The notes under the pieces were generated by a model. That model ran no database searches. It saw only the letters and a program-made list of their open reading frames with translations, and was not told where the DNA came from. Source: Coemansia sp. RSA 487 (Eukaryota > Kickxellomycota > Kickxellomycetes > Kickxellales > Kickxellaceae). Taken from it: 64,000 bases of DNA. The DNA lies in assembly GCA_027577595.1 (NCBI GenBank), contig JANBRJ010000033.1:1-64000 (forward strand), written 5' to 3'. Shown piece after piece: positions 9,396 to 20,200 of the stretch. Numbering within the stretch: position 1 is the stretch's first letter; each line of letters opens with the position of its first letter. The translations under genes and the position numbers were made by a program.

Positions 9396-10115
9396 CTAGT
9401 GTTTGACATCGCTGTCAGTATCTTCTGGCGCATCGTCAAAACGACCGTCATTTTGGCCTTGTTCGGCGTTGCAGCTGCTTGAGATTACTGATTCCAAGTG
9501 CGCAAGCACAGCTCGGCCCTCAGGCGTAAGCTGGTCTAGCTGGTCAGGGCTGGTGATAAAGCCTGACGGATCAAAACTACCGAGCTGACAAATAGCCGAA
9601 TCTGTATTTGACTTATCACCGTTGACACCGACCCTATCGTAGTCTTCCTGATTGTTGCCGCTGTGGTAAAGGTCCTCCTCCTCCTCATTGTCTGATTCGT
9701 CCTGATCTGGGTTAAGCGCCGCGCATTCTGACATTGCTTTGAACATGTCGTCTAGTGTCTGTTCGTTCGCTGGGTAAAAGCGAAGCTCTGCAAACTGTTC
9801 GTCATCGCCGCTATCATCCGAATCCTCAGTGCTTGTCCCAGGAAACAGTCCGTCCAGCTGGCAGTACAGGTAAGCATCTTCGTCACAGCCACGCGAAACA
9901 GCATGTATTACAATGCTTTGATAATCCAAAGAAAATCCTCGCCCGCTGTCGTTAGAAAAAAATATAAGCCGGGTTTCACATATGTACAAAGTTCCATTTG
10001 TGAGGGTATTTGTAACTGTGCTTGGTGGGTTACACGTAATCCTTGAAATATCCGCCTCGAATCTGACATTGGCGGTGGAGACCTCTGGCAATCTGCGTAG
10101 CTGGATGACTGGCAT
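9396..10115 (-). CDS. CLNS1A: Methylosome subunit pICln (CLNS1A/Voldacs family)
   Basis: 239 residues from the ATG at 10115. The open frame runs further upstream to 10256, but the family normally starts close to this Met. The PH-like fold is visible: GTLYICETRLIFFSNDSGRGFSLDY matches the family's strand pair, then IVIHAVSRG and YLYCQLDG. After an acidic loop comes AELRFYPANEQTLDDMFKAMSECAALNPD, a hallmark of pICln. The acidic DESDNEEEEDLYH tract and an unstructured tail follow. pICln binds PRMT5 and Sm proteins, holding Sm proteins for symmetric arginine methylation before snRNP assembly in the cytosol. The gene is convergent with the MFS gene, with 126 bases between stops. Confidence 0.85.
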   Translation of the reverse strand: MPVIQLRRLPEVSTANVRFEADISRITCNPPSTVTNTLTNGTLYICETRLIFFSNDSGRGFSLDYQSIVIHAVSRGCDEDAYLYCQLDGLFPGTSTEDSDDSGDDEQFAELRFYPANEQTLDDMFKAMSECAALNPDQDESDNEEEEDLYHSGNNQEDYDRVGVNGDKSNTDSAICQLGSFDPSGFITSPDQLDQLTPEGRAVLAHLESVISSSCNAEQGQNDGRFDDAPEDTDSDVKH

Positions 10116-10725
10116 ATTTTCGTTTTGGATTATATGGACAATAGAAATAGGGAGTAAGCTAGAGCAGAGATATGCAGATATATTCCGTATTGGATCGGCA
10201 CACAGCCATGGCTTAGTTTTGTCTATATAGCGAAGCTGGTAACTAATATGGGGCAAACAATTTTGGTGGGCAAATAAGCAGAGGCACAGCAGCGAATATT
10301 CAGGTAGTAAAAAGCATACTTAAGAGGAATCGCTAGTAAGGGTGTTCGCTTTACTTGATAAGAGTAATGCTGAATGGTACATAGTCTACTTACTATACAG
10401 GTGTTGGAATAGTGAGAAAAAAACGTGCACATCGCAATACTATCGAATATTTTTGTCTTTGTGTCTTATCCCGCGTGTTTTCTCTTTCCATTTGGTTAAA
10501 AAAAAGGTTGCAGTTCTGTCAAGGCAAAAGGCAGCCCCAATGATGGTTTAATTACAAAGTCAAACTTTTATTACTAATTTTATTAAAGTCCACTCTGATG
10601 CTGCTTCTGGCATTAATACGTTCAGCTATATAAATACACGAGATTAGCCACCAGAAAGCAGAAAGCTACGACTTCTCAACTTTCCATAATACTAGTAAAT
10701 TCCACACTGCAGCGCATTCAAGAAC
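10116..10725. other. Divergent promoter region
   Basis: About 610 AT-rich bases between pICln (minus) and the small orphan gene (plus). A TATA box for the orphan lies at 10627-10635. No gene is recognised. Confidence 0.45.
10627..10635 (+). promoter_or_regulatory. TATA box of small orphan gene
   Basis: TATATAAAT, 91 bases before the ATG at 10726. No other ATG lies between them, which supports that start. Confidence 0.45.
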
Positions 10726-11040
10726 ATGGTCAAAATAAGCCCAAGCACGAAACCAGCTGACAGTGGCAGAAAAAATATTAAATATATAAATCCACCAACC
10801 ATAAAAATATATTTAAATGGGAAGTGCGAAGGCCCTATTAGCAAAGAAGTTGCAAAAGGGCTTCTCCTTATTGGTGGCTTAAGAGAGTATTGTAGGAAGA
10901 GGTACAAAATATGTTCTAATGGTAGGTTCTATATAACACCGTATATGAATATCAAAAGATGTTTGAAAGATAATGATTGTATTTCGGACTATAAAAACAC
11001 GTCCAATACAGTAGTCCTTAAAGTAAATACGGGTAAGTGA
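10726..11040 (+). CDS. Small Cys-containing orphan protein
   Basis: 104 residues, basic, with five cysteines (contexts KCEG, EYCRK, ICSNG, RCLK, DCIS) and no signal peptide. It is unusually AT-rich. Support is the TATA box upstream, the absence of an earlier ATG after it, and a strong hairpin directly after the stop. The last codons contain GTAAGT at 11033-11038, and TACTAA followed by AAG ends at 11097. A 65-base intron could therefore remove the stop and hairpin and still give a protein ending almost identically (NTEK). I recognise no family. The opposite strand also has a 71-residue hydrophobic frame, which I take as a shadow. Reality of the gene is moderately likely. Confidence 0.4.
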   Translation: MVKISPSTKPADSGRKNIKYINPPTIKIYLNGKCEGPISKEVAKGLLLIGGLREYCRKRYKICSNGRFYITPYMNIKRCLKDNDCISDYKNTSNTVVLKVNTGK

Positions 11041-11576
11041 AGCTTTGACAACCTAGCTGCTTTTAGAAGTAGCTAGGTTGTTGATACTAAATTTAAGAAA
11101 AATAACAAACTTGTATACCGGGCTTTACATATGTAACAATGCGGCACTTCAAGGATTCACAGCATAGTTGACAATATAATTGAAGCGGAGCGATGTTTTA
11201 ACACACTAGCATCAGTCATATAGAAAGTGGCTAATGGTTGTAAAGATGGCATCTTCAACAGTTCTTTGAGAGTATAATTTTTATGTTTGTGGCAAAATAA
11301 TAATAATATCGCTAGTTAGCATCCCCATAGCTGGTGGCATGGTTTCTATTCTTTACGATTATATTAACCTATTGAATGGATGGTAAACATATGATGATTC
11401 ACTGGATTATCCTGATCAAGATCGACTCCACAAAAAATCACATGTGGTTTTGTCTCGAAATCAATGGCTTATAAATCCCTTTTCCAATTCCTTTACATAC
11501 TTTTTTCACACTTTTATATTCTTATTGTACACACCCTCATTTGAAATCAAGTAGAAATCGGTTGGTTTGCTTTGAA
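11041..11576. other. Intergenic region upstream of PPCDC
   Basis: Apart from the hairpin at 11048-11081 nothing is recognised. The last 100 bases are pyrimidine- and AT-rich, as in a promoter and leader. Confidence 0.45.
11048..11081. repeat. Near-perfect hairpin just after the orphan gene stop
   Basis: Arms ACAACCTAGCT and AGCTAGGTTGT pair fully (11 base pairs). A G-U and two or three further pairs extend the stem inward, leaving a loop of about 8 bases or fewer. It starts 8 bases after the stop codon at 11040. It may be a 3'-end or stability element, or part of a small intron. It is not followed by a T run, so a Pol III or bacterial-type terminator is unlikely. Confidence 0.7.
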
Positions 11577-12227
11577 ATGACGACGAGACAAGAGGCAGAT
11601 TCAGGCGAACCGAAAACAAAGCGAGTGCTCATTGGAGCTACTGGCAGCGTAGCCAGTATCAAAGTACCACTCCTTGCCAGAAGCATAATATCGCAAGGAC
11701 AGACTCAAAACCTAAAGATTGAAATAGCCATAGCAGCGTCAAACTCTGCGCTGCACTTTTTCCGCCATGAGCAGCTTCCCGAGGAGAACGTGTCGCTGTA
11801 TACCGACAAGGACGAGTGGGCCAGGTGGAAAAAGATAGGAGACCCGGTTTTACATATCGAGCTGCGCAAGTGGGCGGATATCTGCGTGGTTGCACCGCTC
11901 GACGCCAACACTATGGCCAAGGTGGCCAACGGCTTTTGTGACAACCTACTGACGTGTGTGCTAAGGGCCTGGGACATGAAGAAGCCTAGGATCGTGTGTC
12001 CTGCGATGAACCCTATGATGTGGGAACATCCGATTACAGACACCCAGATCGCTGTTCTCGGTGACCAGCTTGGCTTCCACGTGGTCAGTCCGATTGCAAA
12101 AGGGCTAGCTTGTGGAGATGTCGGCATGGGCGCTATGGCCGAACCCGAGATTATTGCCAAAGCTGTTGTGGATCGGCTTGTAGACAGTACTATTGAAGCC
12201 GATTCCCCAAATAATCCGGTCTCCTAG
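11577..12227 (+). CDS. PPCDC: Phosphopantothenoylcysteine decarboxylase (HFCD flavoprotein)
   Basis: 216 residues from the ATG at 11577. It converts phosphopantothenoylcysteine to phosphopantetheine with FMN, the third step of CoA synthesis. Family marks are in order: a Rossmann start VLIGATGSVASIKVP (about 18-32), the catalytic His at about 93 in HIELRKWADICVVAPLDANT, the Asn of the ANT motif (about 112), and the PAMNPMMW substrate-binding motif (about 143-150). The flexible flap LACGDVGMGAMAEP carries the reducing Cys at about 179. In budding yeast the activity comes from an unusual heterotrimer (Cab3 with Sis2 or Vhs3). Here all catalytic residues sit in one short chain, as in plants and animals, so a homotrimer is expected. 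It lacks the acidic tail of the yeast Ppz1 inhibitors. Confidence 0.9.
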   Translation: MTTRQEADSGEPKTKRVLIGATGSVASIKVPLLARSIISQGQTQNLKIEIAIAASNSALHFFRHEQLPEENVSLYTDKDEWARWKKIGDPVLHIELRKWADICVVAPLDANTMAKVANGFCDNLLTCVLRAWDMKKPRIVCPAMNPMMWEHPITDTQIAVLGDQLGFHVVSPIAKGLACGDVGMGAMAEPEIIAKAVVDRLVDSTIEADSPNNPVS

Positions 12228-12341
12228 ATCCTTGCAGCCTTATATACATATACCTAATAGATCAACCATTATCTTGCTCTGAACACGCAGGGGGCTAAAA
12301 CAAAGTCAGTATTATTTAGCACTATACATTTGCTGAATTAT

Positions 12342-14048
12342 CTAGTCGGCTCGCCGCCACCAAATAGAGGAAGCTCTAGGAAGACACAAAACAAGCGCAA
12401 AGAAAAAGACGCCAAGATATGCGATTTTGATAGTGGTCAGGAATGCTGGGATAAAGCACTCGTTGTCGCATTGCAGCTGGTCCTGGGGAGTTTCTGGTCC
12501 CATCCTTGTGGCAATGTGTAGCTGGCCCTCGTCCCAACTGGAACCAAAGATCAGGTTGCAGATGTGTCCTCCGATTGCAGGGCCGAGCGTAATCACGCCC
12601 CAGCAGACACCAAAGTTGTCTGCTCCCCACGTCTCCGAGGTTATTGTCGGTGCCAGCGTGAAGACAGAGCCCATCGCAATGCCAATCAACACAGCCAGCG
12701 GATACAGATCCTCCAACCTGTTTATATGCGCTGCGTAATGCTGAGCATATATCATCAGAAGAGCCGCAAGCACAAGAAGCCCAGAGCGAGGCAGCCGTAG
12801 CCGAGTTCGCCAGATATCCGAGAAATATCCGATCGCCAAACGCGACGAGAACGAAAAGAACGACTGCGTTGCTACAATCTTGTCCTTGTACTTGCCGACT
12901 TGTTCGGGCGTAAGCGAGGTTTTGTGGGACATTGCTCGCACCATTGATCCGCAGTTGTTTACAAATGCAAGCCCTGGTCCCGAAAAGCAGATAAGCCCTA
13001 GGAGCATCGCCCACGCAACCGGATCCTTGCGGAACCGATGGATAATAGATTGTTCGTGAGCCAAGCCAACCGTTGGGGACGTGCCACCCGAGGGGCCATG
13101 CTGTGGGATTTTAGTGCCGGGCGTCAAAACACTGCTGATCGTTATGTCCTTTGCTGATTTGTTGGCAAGCGAGTCGATACTATCAAGCGGCGAAATAGGT
13201 ATATTCCCTGTCGCAACATCGCCATCTTCTCTCGGTGATCCAGCGCCCATGTTGGGACTGGATACAGTTGTTCGCCGCCTTCGTGTTTCCTTCATCTCAA
13301 TCGACTCGGACAGTGAACTTCCAGTACCGCCATTTACATCTGCAACAGCGCCTGATTCCTTGGATGCGGTGACTATCGACAGCGATGCACGTCTGCGTTC
13401 TGCGGCAGCCATGGCAGCTGCATTCCTCGGATCTTCCCTTAGTCTAACAAAGCGAGAGGCAGCAATGTGTGCAACACCAGACACAATAGCCATAACAGCC
13501 AGATATCTGCTCGGAGTACTGTCGGACTCAAACCATCCTGCTTTGACGGATGAAAAGACAAAGGTAGACAGGCCATAGAGAGACAGCGGGATGCCCAGCG
13601 CGATGCCCGAGTATCTAGACTGCTTAAAGTTCTTTGCAGTGGTGGCCATCGAGGACATGTATGCTGCCTTTGAGCCTACTCCGACAAATGCAAACAGCAT
13701 GGACATTGTTGCCACGTAGTGGTGCGCGTGCTCGTTTGGCGTATCAAAGTATTTGAAAGCATAGCTCAGCCCCATGTAGCCAAAAAACATCAATATGCCT
13801 GCTGTTTGGACTACCCTTGTCGGTCCAATACGTGCTGACAGGTAGCCGAATAGCGGTGCCGACATGTAATGTGCGTAATCCCCAAGAGATGCAACAAGAT
13901 TTGTTTCGTATTGCGTGAACCCAAGAACCTCGCCAAAGGACGATCCATATGTCGCAAACAGCGATGTTGTTCCTCCACAGAGCATCGAGGCGCATGTAGC
14001 GACGTACGAAAGTGTATTTGTGTATTGTTCGCGTGATTCCATTGACAT
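12342..14048 (-). CDS. MFS transporter, Mch1/nodulin-like type
   Basis: 568 residues from the ATG at 14048 (another Met lies two codons on). The N-terminal half opens with YVATCASMLCGGTTSLFATYGSSFGEVLGFTQYETN, the pattern of the Mch1/nodulin-like branch of the monocarboxylate-porter-related MFS proteins. About 12 hydrophobic segments can be counted, split by a long Ser/Thr-rich central loop (about 215-330) with likely phosphorylation sites. The second half has LLGLICFSGPGLAFVNNCGSMVRA and RLAIGYFSDIWRTRLRLPRSG. S. cerevisiae Mch1 sits in the vacuole membrane and has no proven substrate; the same location is a guess here. It converges with PPCDC, with 114 bases between stops. Confidence 0.8.
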   Translation of the reverse strand: MSMESREQYTNTLSYVATCASMLCGGTTSLFATYGSSFGEVLGFTQYETNLVASLGDYAHYMSAPLFGYLSARIGPTRVVQTAGILMFFGYMGLSYAFKYFDTPNEHAHHYVATMSMLFAFVGVGSKAAYMSSMATTAKNFKQSRYSGIALGIPLSLYGLSTFVFSSVKAGWFESDSTPSRYLAVMAIVSGVAHIAASRFVRLREDPRNAAAMAAAERRRASLSIVTASKESGAVADVNGGTGSSLSESIEMKETRRRRTTVSSPNMGAGSPREDGDVATGNIPISPLDSIDSLANKSAKDITISSVLTPGTKIPQHGPSGGTSPTVGLAHEQSIIHRFRKDPVAWAMLLGLICFSGPGLAFVNNCGSMVRAMSHKTSLTPEQVGKYKDKIVATQSFFSFSSRLAIGYFSDIWRTRLRLPRSGLLVLAALLMIYAQHYAAHINRLEDLYPLAVLIGIAMGSVFTLAPTITSETWGADNFGVCWGVITLGPAIGGHICNLIFGSSWDEGQLHIATRMGPETPQDQLQCDNECFIPAFLTTIKIAYLGVFFFALVLCLPRASSIWWRRAD

Positions 14049-15876
14049 TTGAATGAACAACTACCTGAATACCATGAGAAAAGAAGTATAAAAAAGAGGA
14101 TTAGAGGGAATTTACTTTCTATCTATTGGGGACGGAGAGAAAAAAGGGGAAATCTAAAATAAAAACAAGTGGAGGAATTAGAAACTTTGAATCCAAAAAG
14201 TGAAATTGTGGAAAGGGAAAAAAAAGGAGCGGACAATGAAAAGCGTGAGTGACAAAAGTCTGTATTATACAACACGAAAAAAAAACAAACAATTGCGAAG
14301 TGAGCATGTGTTGATTTCTGAAACAGTAAATCCACCGATCAATATCAAGTAGTTGTTTTGTTTTACCAGATTGTCGGATAAAGGGTAGATGCTTTTAAGA
14401 GGATATGACCAGGTCACACGTTGAAGAAAAGGAGTACCTTTGACTCGATTAGAGGTTTCGATCCCGTGAGGAAGAGGGACGTTGGCATGGCTTTGTGTAT
14501 TTCAATGTTGAATGTTGAAAAGTGCGTGATTAGCAAAACTTGAAACGTTGCAACAAGAAGAGAAATGTCAAGAGGATGAAAGGGAGCTGCGAGGCGCAAA
14601 CAGTTGCAGGCAATCAAGCCCATGGACACTGTAACCTCCTCCTGCTTCTAGCTCGTTCTCACCAAGATATCCAACATCTTTATATAAAAGTGGAGTGGGA
14701 AAGATAAACTTATCTTTTTGAAGGGTGTCATCGAATTCCATTCTTGTGCCTTGTACTTTTTTCAGAGGGCCTTTTCAGCAGAAGATTGTAGTTAATGTAA
14801 TTACGGGCATCTGTTGTCAACATTGTATATTTCTACATTTGCATTTTGTCGTTGATCTGCTTGCATTGGAAAACAACGAAAAAGTTTGCTTGCGCAACAA
14901 TTACGCCATCGAAGAGGTTTGGCGTCTCGTATTTTTGGACGCAACAAGAAGCTCGCTTCAGATGAGATGTTGTTGCAGAGCACAGAGCTAAGTGAAACCG
15001 ACAGACAGCATTGTGATTAGGTAAAAAAAAGACCGAAACAATGCAAGTCACAGGGTACGCCTCTTCCTTGAACTTGTGTCCAACTGCGGATGCCAGCTGG
15101 AGCATGCGACGTTCGGCGAAGCGACAACCACTTATGCATTTGACACTGGTAGAAACTTGCCAGGTATGCGATCTTTTTCTGGGGAGGGTGGCCGTTTATC
15201 GGCACAAGCAGCAGCTGTCAAGACAGCTCGGGGGGGGTGTAGGCATGGCGATTGTATGCGTAGCAACAATTTAAAAGACAACCAAAAGTGAAGCAGAAGA
15301 GCGACATGGCTCAAGATCTAAAGGTCCAGCGTTTAGCTGAGAAAGACAAAAGGAAAAAGCAATAGATGATGATACCGATATTGCAAATATTGCGTCATTG
15401 TACATACATACATCTAATATCATCAAAACTCCCTAGACTCCACACAGCATTCGTGTTCAGACAACGCTCGTGCATGGATTAAAAAGCAAGATGGTGGTGT
15501 CTGGTGCGAAACCCCAGAAAGCAAGGCGATTCGTCACGTTATTAATCGGCATATGCGCAGACAGCTAGAGTGCAAAGCAGTGGGGGATTTTGGCTGTGCG
15601 CCTTCTACCCCTGAGCATGTGCTTGGTTGGGTTTGGTCCTTGGCAGCAGACGCGTCCAATAGAATCGATCCCTTCTTGAATGAAAAGAAGGGGGCGAACC
15701 GACGATCAGCAGCACAAAGAAGTGGGGGTTTACGTTCTTTTTGCACTCTTTCCATGGCATGCGTGAACAAAGCACACTCCAATCTCTTAGCTCGCATCCA
15801 TCGCTCTTGACAATGTCGAGGGGCACAATTGGAGAAGGGGTGATAATGTGAGTCGAATGAGCAGCCTCGGATGGCG

Positions 15877-15900
15877 TTTCTTTCCTTTCCTTTCCTTTCC
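15877..15900. repeat. (TTTCC)n microsatellite
   Basis: About five tandem copies of TTTCC. Non-coding as far as can be seen. Confidence 0.85.
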
Positions 15901-16238
15901 CCACTACCTATCGCGATAGGGCGGATGTTCCTGGCTTGACTGCTGTTAGAGATGATGGCCTGGGAAAGATGGAAAACCGATTGGACGGGAGGCAGGTGGT
16001 GCAGAAACTTAATTGCTTGCCAGCACCAACAATCGCCTTTTCTGAATGATGTACTGCTTGGAAATGAATATTTCTGAAAACACGAGCGCCAAAAGCAGGA
16101 TAGCTGGAGTCCAAAAATCAAAACAGGAACACAGGCTGACGGTTGTTGCTGTGTTCTCAGCAAAGCGAAGTGAGTGTCCTATGGCAAGCAAGATTCTCAC
16201 ACATCTGGCCCCCTTCTTTTCCACACTCGTTTGGTGGC

Positions 16239-16272
16239 GATTGGAAGATTGGAAGGTTGGAAGATTGGAAGG
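16239..16272. repeat. GATTGGAAG-type tandem repeat
   Basis: About four degenerate 8-9-base units (GATTGGAAG, ATTGGAAG, GTTGGAAG). Confidence 0.75.
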
Positions 16273-17164
16273 ACGCAGCCAGCGTTCGTCGTTTTCGTTG
16301 CGAAATGGACCGAAAACAAGGGAGCGAAGAAGCGGCTGTCAAATCGCCCTTTTGGCCGATACCCAGCCAGCCACGAAAGTCAGGGGAAGGAGAAAAAGAG
16401 AAAATAGGCACAAACTGCCTATTTGAGCTGAGTAACATCTAACCGTGCAACGGACACGCCTCGCCCCACATTTCCCTCTTAGGCCATTTCCTTTGAGCTT
16501 AGTGGAGGGATTCTCGCCATCCGCTGCTCGCTCTCCCATCCACGCTGACTCGAATGTCGCCGTAAATGTCGGCAGTGATGAGATGAAGCCTGTGCCAAAT
16601 GTGCAACATGTTGCAAGCATCCCTCAGGATTGGTGGTGAGCTGCATTTTCTTTACCCCTGGGCATTTGCCATTTGTAGCCATTTGCCGTTGGTTTTTGTG
16701 ACTTGGTGGGTGCATAACCAGCCCTTTGCCTCCCACCACACCCTCCCGTCCTCAGATTGGCGCTGATGCAACCGCGCAGCACACGCAAAATCAGGCCGGT
16801 CGTCCTTCGCTGTCGCAGGTGATTGATGCAGTTTGCCTCCATTCACGCAGACACACATTAATAACAACAAACTATCAATTTTTGCTCTTGGTCGGCTGGC
16901 AAATGCTTGCATGAGGTGGGGGAGGGCATTTCCCATCCTAGCGTATAACCTGCCCCCTGGTTTTCTGCTGTTACAAAATTTCGCCTTCGCACCGAAAGAA
17001 AAAGAGCCGAAGCATTTTAGCCTTTGTTTCATTATTGATGATGTTGTCTGTGCCGCAGACGTATTTAAGCCAGGCATTGCGACCATCTTTCCTCCATCCC
17101 AGCACAAGAAAGCCGGAGCAGCAGCTATCTATTTTTCTCACAATTCGTCGTCACAGCCGTCGCT

Positions 17165-17218
17165 TTATATATATATATATATATCTATATCTATATCTAT
17201 ATATATATCTCTCTCTTT
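17165..17218. repeat. (TA)n/(TATATC)n microsatellite in ATPase promoter
   Basis: A long TA run changing to CTATAT units, ending about 20 bases before the ATPase ATG at 17240. It may double as a TATA region and its length is likely unstable. Confidence 0.85.
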
Positions 17219-17239
17219 TCGATTCGGCGCTTAATAAAC

Positions 17240-20200
17240 ATGTCTCCTCCTGAAGACAATGCTGCATCTGGTGACGGTGGTCTTCCACGCACAATCACCT
17301 TTGGCGGCGACAACACCGGCCAAGGGCAGATCCACACGCTCAGAACCTTCCCTTCTCGCGATCCTCACACAGCCCAACAAGCCCAGGCTGGGGCCCAAGA
17401 GAAAGCAGCGCCAGATCAAAGCGGCAATGCTGGTCTTGAGTCTGGCGCCAAAGGAAAGGAAGAGAAAGCCAAGGCCAAGAACGTAGACATCACAGAGCAC
17501 ATGCTCTCGCTGGAGGAAATCTGTGCAAAGTTTTCTGTCAAGGTAAACCCCGATCGCCCTCAAGAATCCTACGGACTGGGCTCCGCACAGGCGGCTGACT
17601 TGCTCGCCGCCAACGGGCCCAACGCGCTGACGCCTCCGAAAAAGAAGTCGAGCTTCCACAAGTTCCTCCTCTGCCTTTCGTCTCTCTTCAACCTCATGCT
17701 TATCGCAGCCGGTATCCTCGAGTACATTCTGCTGGCCATAGACTACAAGGACAACAAGGCAAATGTAAGTATCCATCCGTGTTCTGTATCTCCATATCCA
17801 TATATGCATGTGTCCCCCTGTCCTGCTATGCGATATCCAGAAATATCTAAACCAAAAACAAAAAAGCTGGGCTTGGCCGCACTTTCCCTTTGCGTGTAGA
17901 TCTACATGGGAGCGATCCTGATTGCTGTTGCCTTCATCAACGCTGGCGTCGAGTGGTGGCAGCAGCGCAAGAGCGAGAACACGCTTGCAGCCCTGCTCAA
18001 GATGATTCCAGCAAAGACGCACGTTATTCGCGACGCCAAGCTTGACTCTATCCAGGCAGCCGAGCTTGTGGTTGGCGACGTTGTTTTCCTGCGCATAGGC
18101 GACAAGATCCCCGCCGACTGCTACGTGTTCTCTTCCAGCGATCTCAAGGTCGACAACTCGTCGCTCACCGGCGAGTCGGAGCCCCAGGAGCGCACGCCAG
18201 GAAACACCATGAAGAACCCGCTGGAGGCAACAAACATGGTGTTCAACGGCACGCTTGTCGTCAGCGGCGAGGCGTATACGGTTGTTGTGCGCACCGGCGA
18301 CAACACGGTGCTGGGGCAGATTGCGGGCATGACTGCGGGCGAGGAAAAGGCCGAAAGCCCCCTCAACCACGAGATCGCGCTGTTTGTGCGCATCATTGCC
18401 ACCGTGGCCATCTTCACGGCTGCCATCTTCTTCGTTGCCGGCATGTGCCTGTACAAGGACTTCCCCTTCGCCATAAACTTCGCCATCGGCACCTTTGTGG
18501 CATGGGTCCCCGAGGGGCTTCCTGCGACGGTTACGATGCTCCTGACCATCGCTGCAAAGCGCATGGCTGCCGAGAACGTGCTTGTCAAGGACCTGCAGGG
18601 CGTGGAGACGCTCGGCGCCATCACGCTGCTTGCAACCGACAAGACCGGCACGCTGACGCGCAACCAGATGACGGTGACCAACATCTGGGCCAACGGCAGG
18701 CTGTACTCGGCGACACGCGGCCACAGCGACATGGGCGAGCCGATAACCGACGCAGGCGTCTCGGGCGTTCGCGAGATCATCGCCATCTCGACTCTGTGCC
18801 GCAGCGTCAAGTTCGACCGCACCGACGTCCCGATGGACAAGCGCCAGCTGCTGGGCGACGCTACAGAGTCTGGGCTGGTGCGCTTTGCAGGCGCGCGCAT
18901 CGGCGACGAGTTCGACGAGATGCTGCCGAGCCACCCAAAGGTGTTTGAGGTGCCGTTCAACTCGGCGAACAAGTGGATGCTGTCGGTGCACAAGCTGGCG
19001 CACGACACCGGCGCGCTGACGCTTCTGATCAAGGGGGCGCCGGAGCGCATCCTGCGGCTGTGCACAACCATTCTCTACCAAGGCAAGGTCGTCCCGCTGA
19101 CCGACGCGCACACGAAGCAGTACGACGAGACGTACGAGTTCATGGCGTCGCGCGGACACCGTGTCCTGGCGTTTGCACAGCTCCAGCTCGATGGCAGCGA
19201 GTACCCAGAGGACTACGTGTTCAGCAAGAAGACCGAGAACTACCCAAAGGCCGGGTACACCTTTGTCGGGCTGTCGTCGCTCGAGGACCCGCCCAAGCAC
19301 GGCGTGCGCGAGGCCATCGGGCGCTGCCGCTCTGCCGGCATCCAGGTGATGATGGTGACGGGCGACCACCCGCTGACTGCCGAGGCCATTGGGCGCAAGA
19401 TCAACCTTGTTATTGGCGAGACGCGCGAGGGCGTTGCGCACCGCACGGGCCGCCCCGTCGAGGACATCGGCGAGGACGAGTACGACGCAATGGTGATCCA
19501 CGGAGAAAAGATCGCCGACATGACGGAGCGCGACTGGGAGCTGGTGTTCCGCAAGCCCGAGGTGATCTTTGCGCGCACGTCGCCCAAGAACAAGCTGGAG
19601 ATCGTGACGCAGGCGCAGTCGATCGGCCACATCTGCGGCGTGACCGGCGACGGCGTGAACGACTCGCCGGCGCTGAAGAAGGCGGATCTGGGCATCGCCA
19701 TGAACGAGTCCGGGTCCGACGTGTCGAAGGAGGCGGCGTCGATGATCCTGCTGGACGACAACTTTGCGTCGATTGTCAAGGGCATCGAGGAGGGCCGCCT
19801 CATCTTCGCGAACCTGAAGAAGTCGATCCGGTACACGGTTTCGCACTCGACGCCCGAGGTCATCCCGCAGATCCTGTACATCATTGTGCCGCTGCCGCCG
19901 ATGCTGACGTCGATTATGATCCTGTGCATCGATCTTGGCTTTGAGATCATGGCTGCGCTGACGTACGCGTGGGAGCCGGCAGAGTCCAAGAACGGGCTGA
20001 TGAAGCTGCCGCCGCGCAAGCCCGTGACGATGCGCTCGATTGCACAGCTGCGCGCCTACAACGCGCGTCACCCGCCGCCACCCATTGACCCCGAAACAGG
20101 GAAGCCAGCAAAGTACAAGTGGCACGTGCGCCTGGCACAGGCTATCAAGGCGCCGTTCGGCCGCGTGTGGTGGCAGGACCGGCTGGAGAAGAAGGACGGC

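Larger units (their letters stand above)
14049..17239. other. 3.2-kb region without a recognised gene
   Basis: Lies between divergent genes, MFS (minus) and P-type ATPase (plus). It is more GC-rich from 15.5 to 17.0 kb than typical spacers, so chance open frames of up to about 200 codons occur, but none shows motifs or a convincing start. A TATATAAAAG-type element at about 14681-14690 has no clear gene. Simple repeats at 15877-15900, 16239-16272 and 17165-17218 are listed separately. The region probably holds the ATPase promoter and possibly a long leader or a non-coding transcript. Confidence 0.45.

Noticed and set aside
10692-10907. 71-codon hydrophobic minus-strand frame
   Set aside because: Its membrane-like character follows from the complement of the Lys/Ile-rich orphan gene, whose TATA box and start support the plus strand.
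15534-16163. 209-codon minus-strand frame in the gene-free region
   Set aside because: Cys/Phe/His-rich composition typical of random translation, and no homologous pattern recognised.
17231-20125. 964-codon open frame antisense to the P-type ATPase
   Set aside because: Arg/His/Leu-rich translation without motifs. It mirrors the GC-rich third positions of the ATPase and runs through its intron, so it is a shadow.
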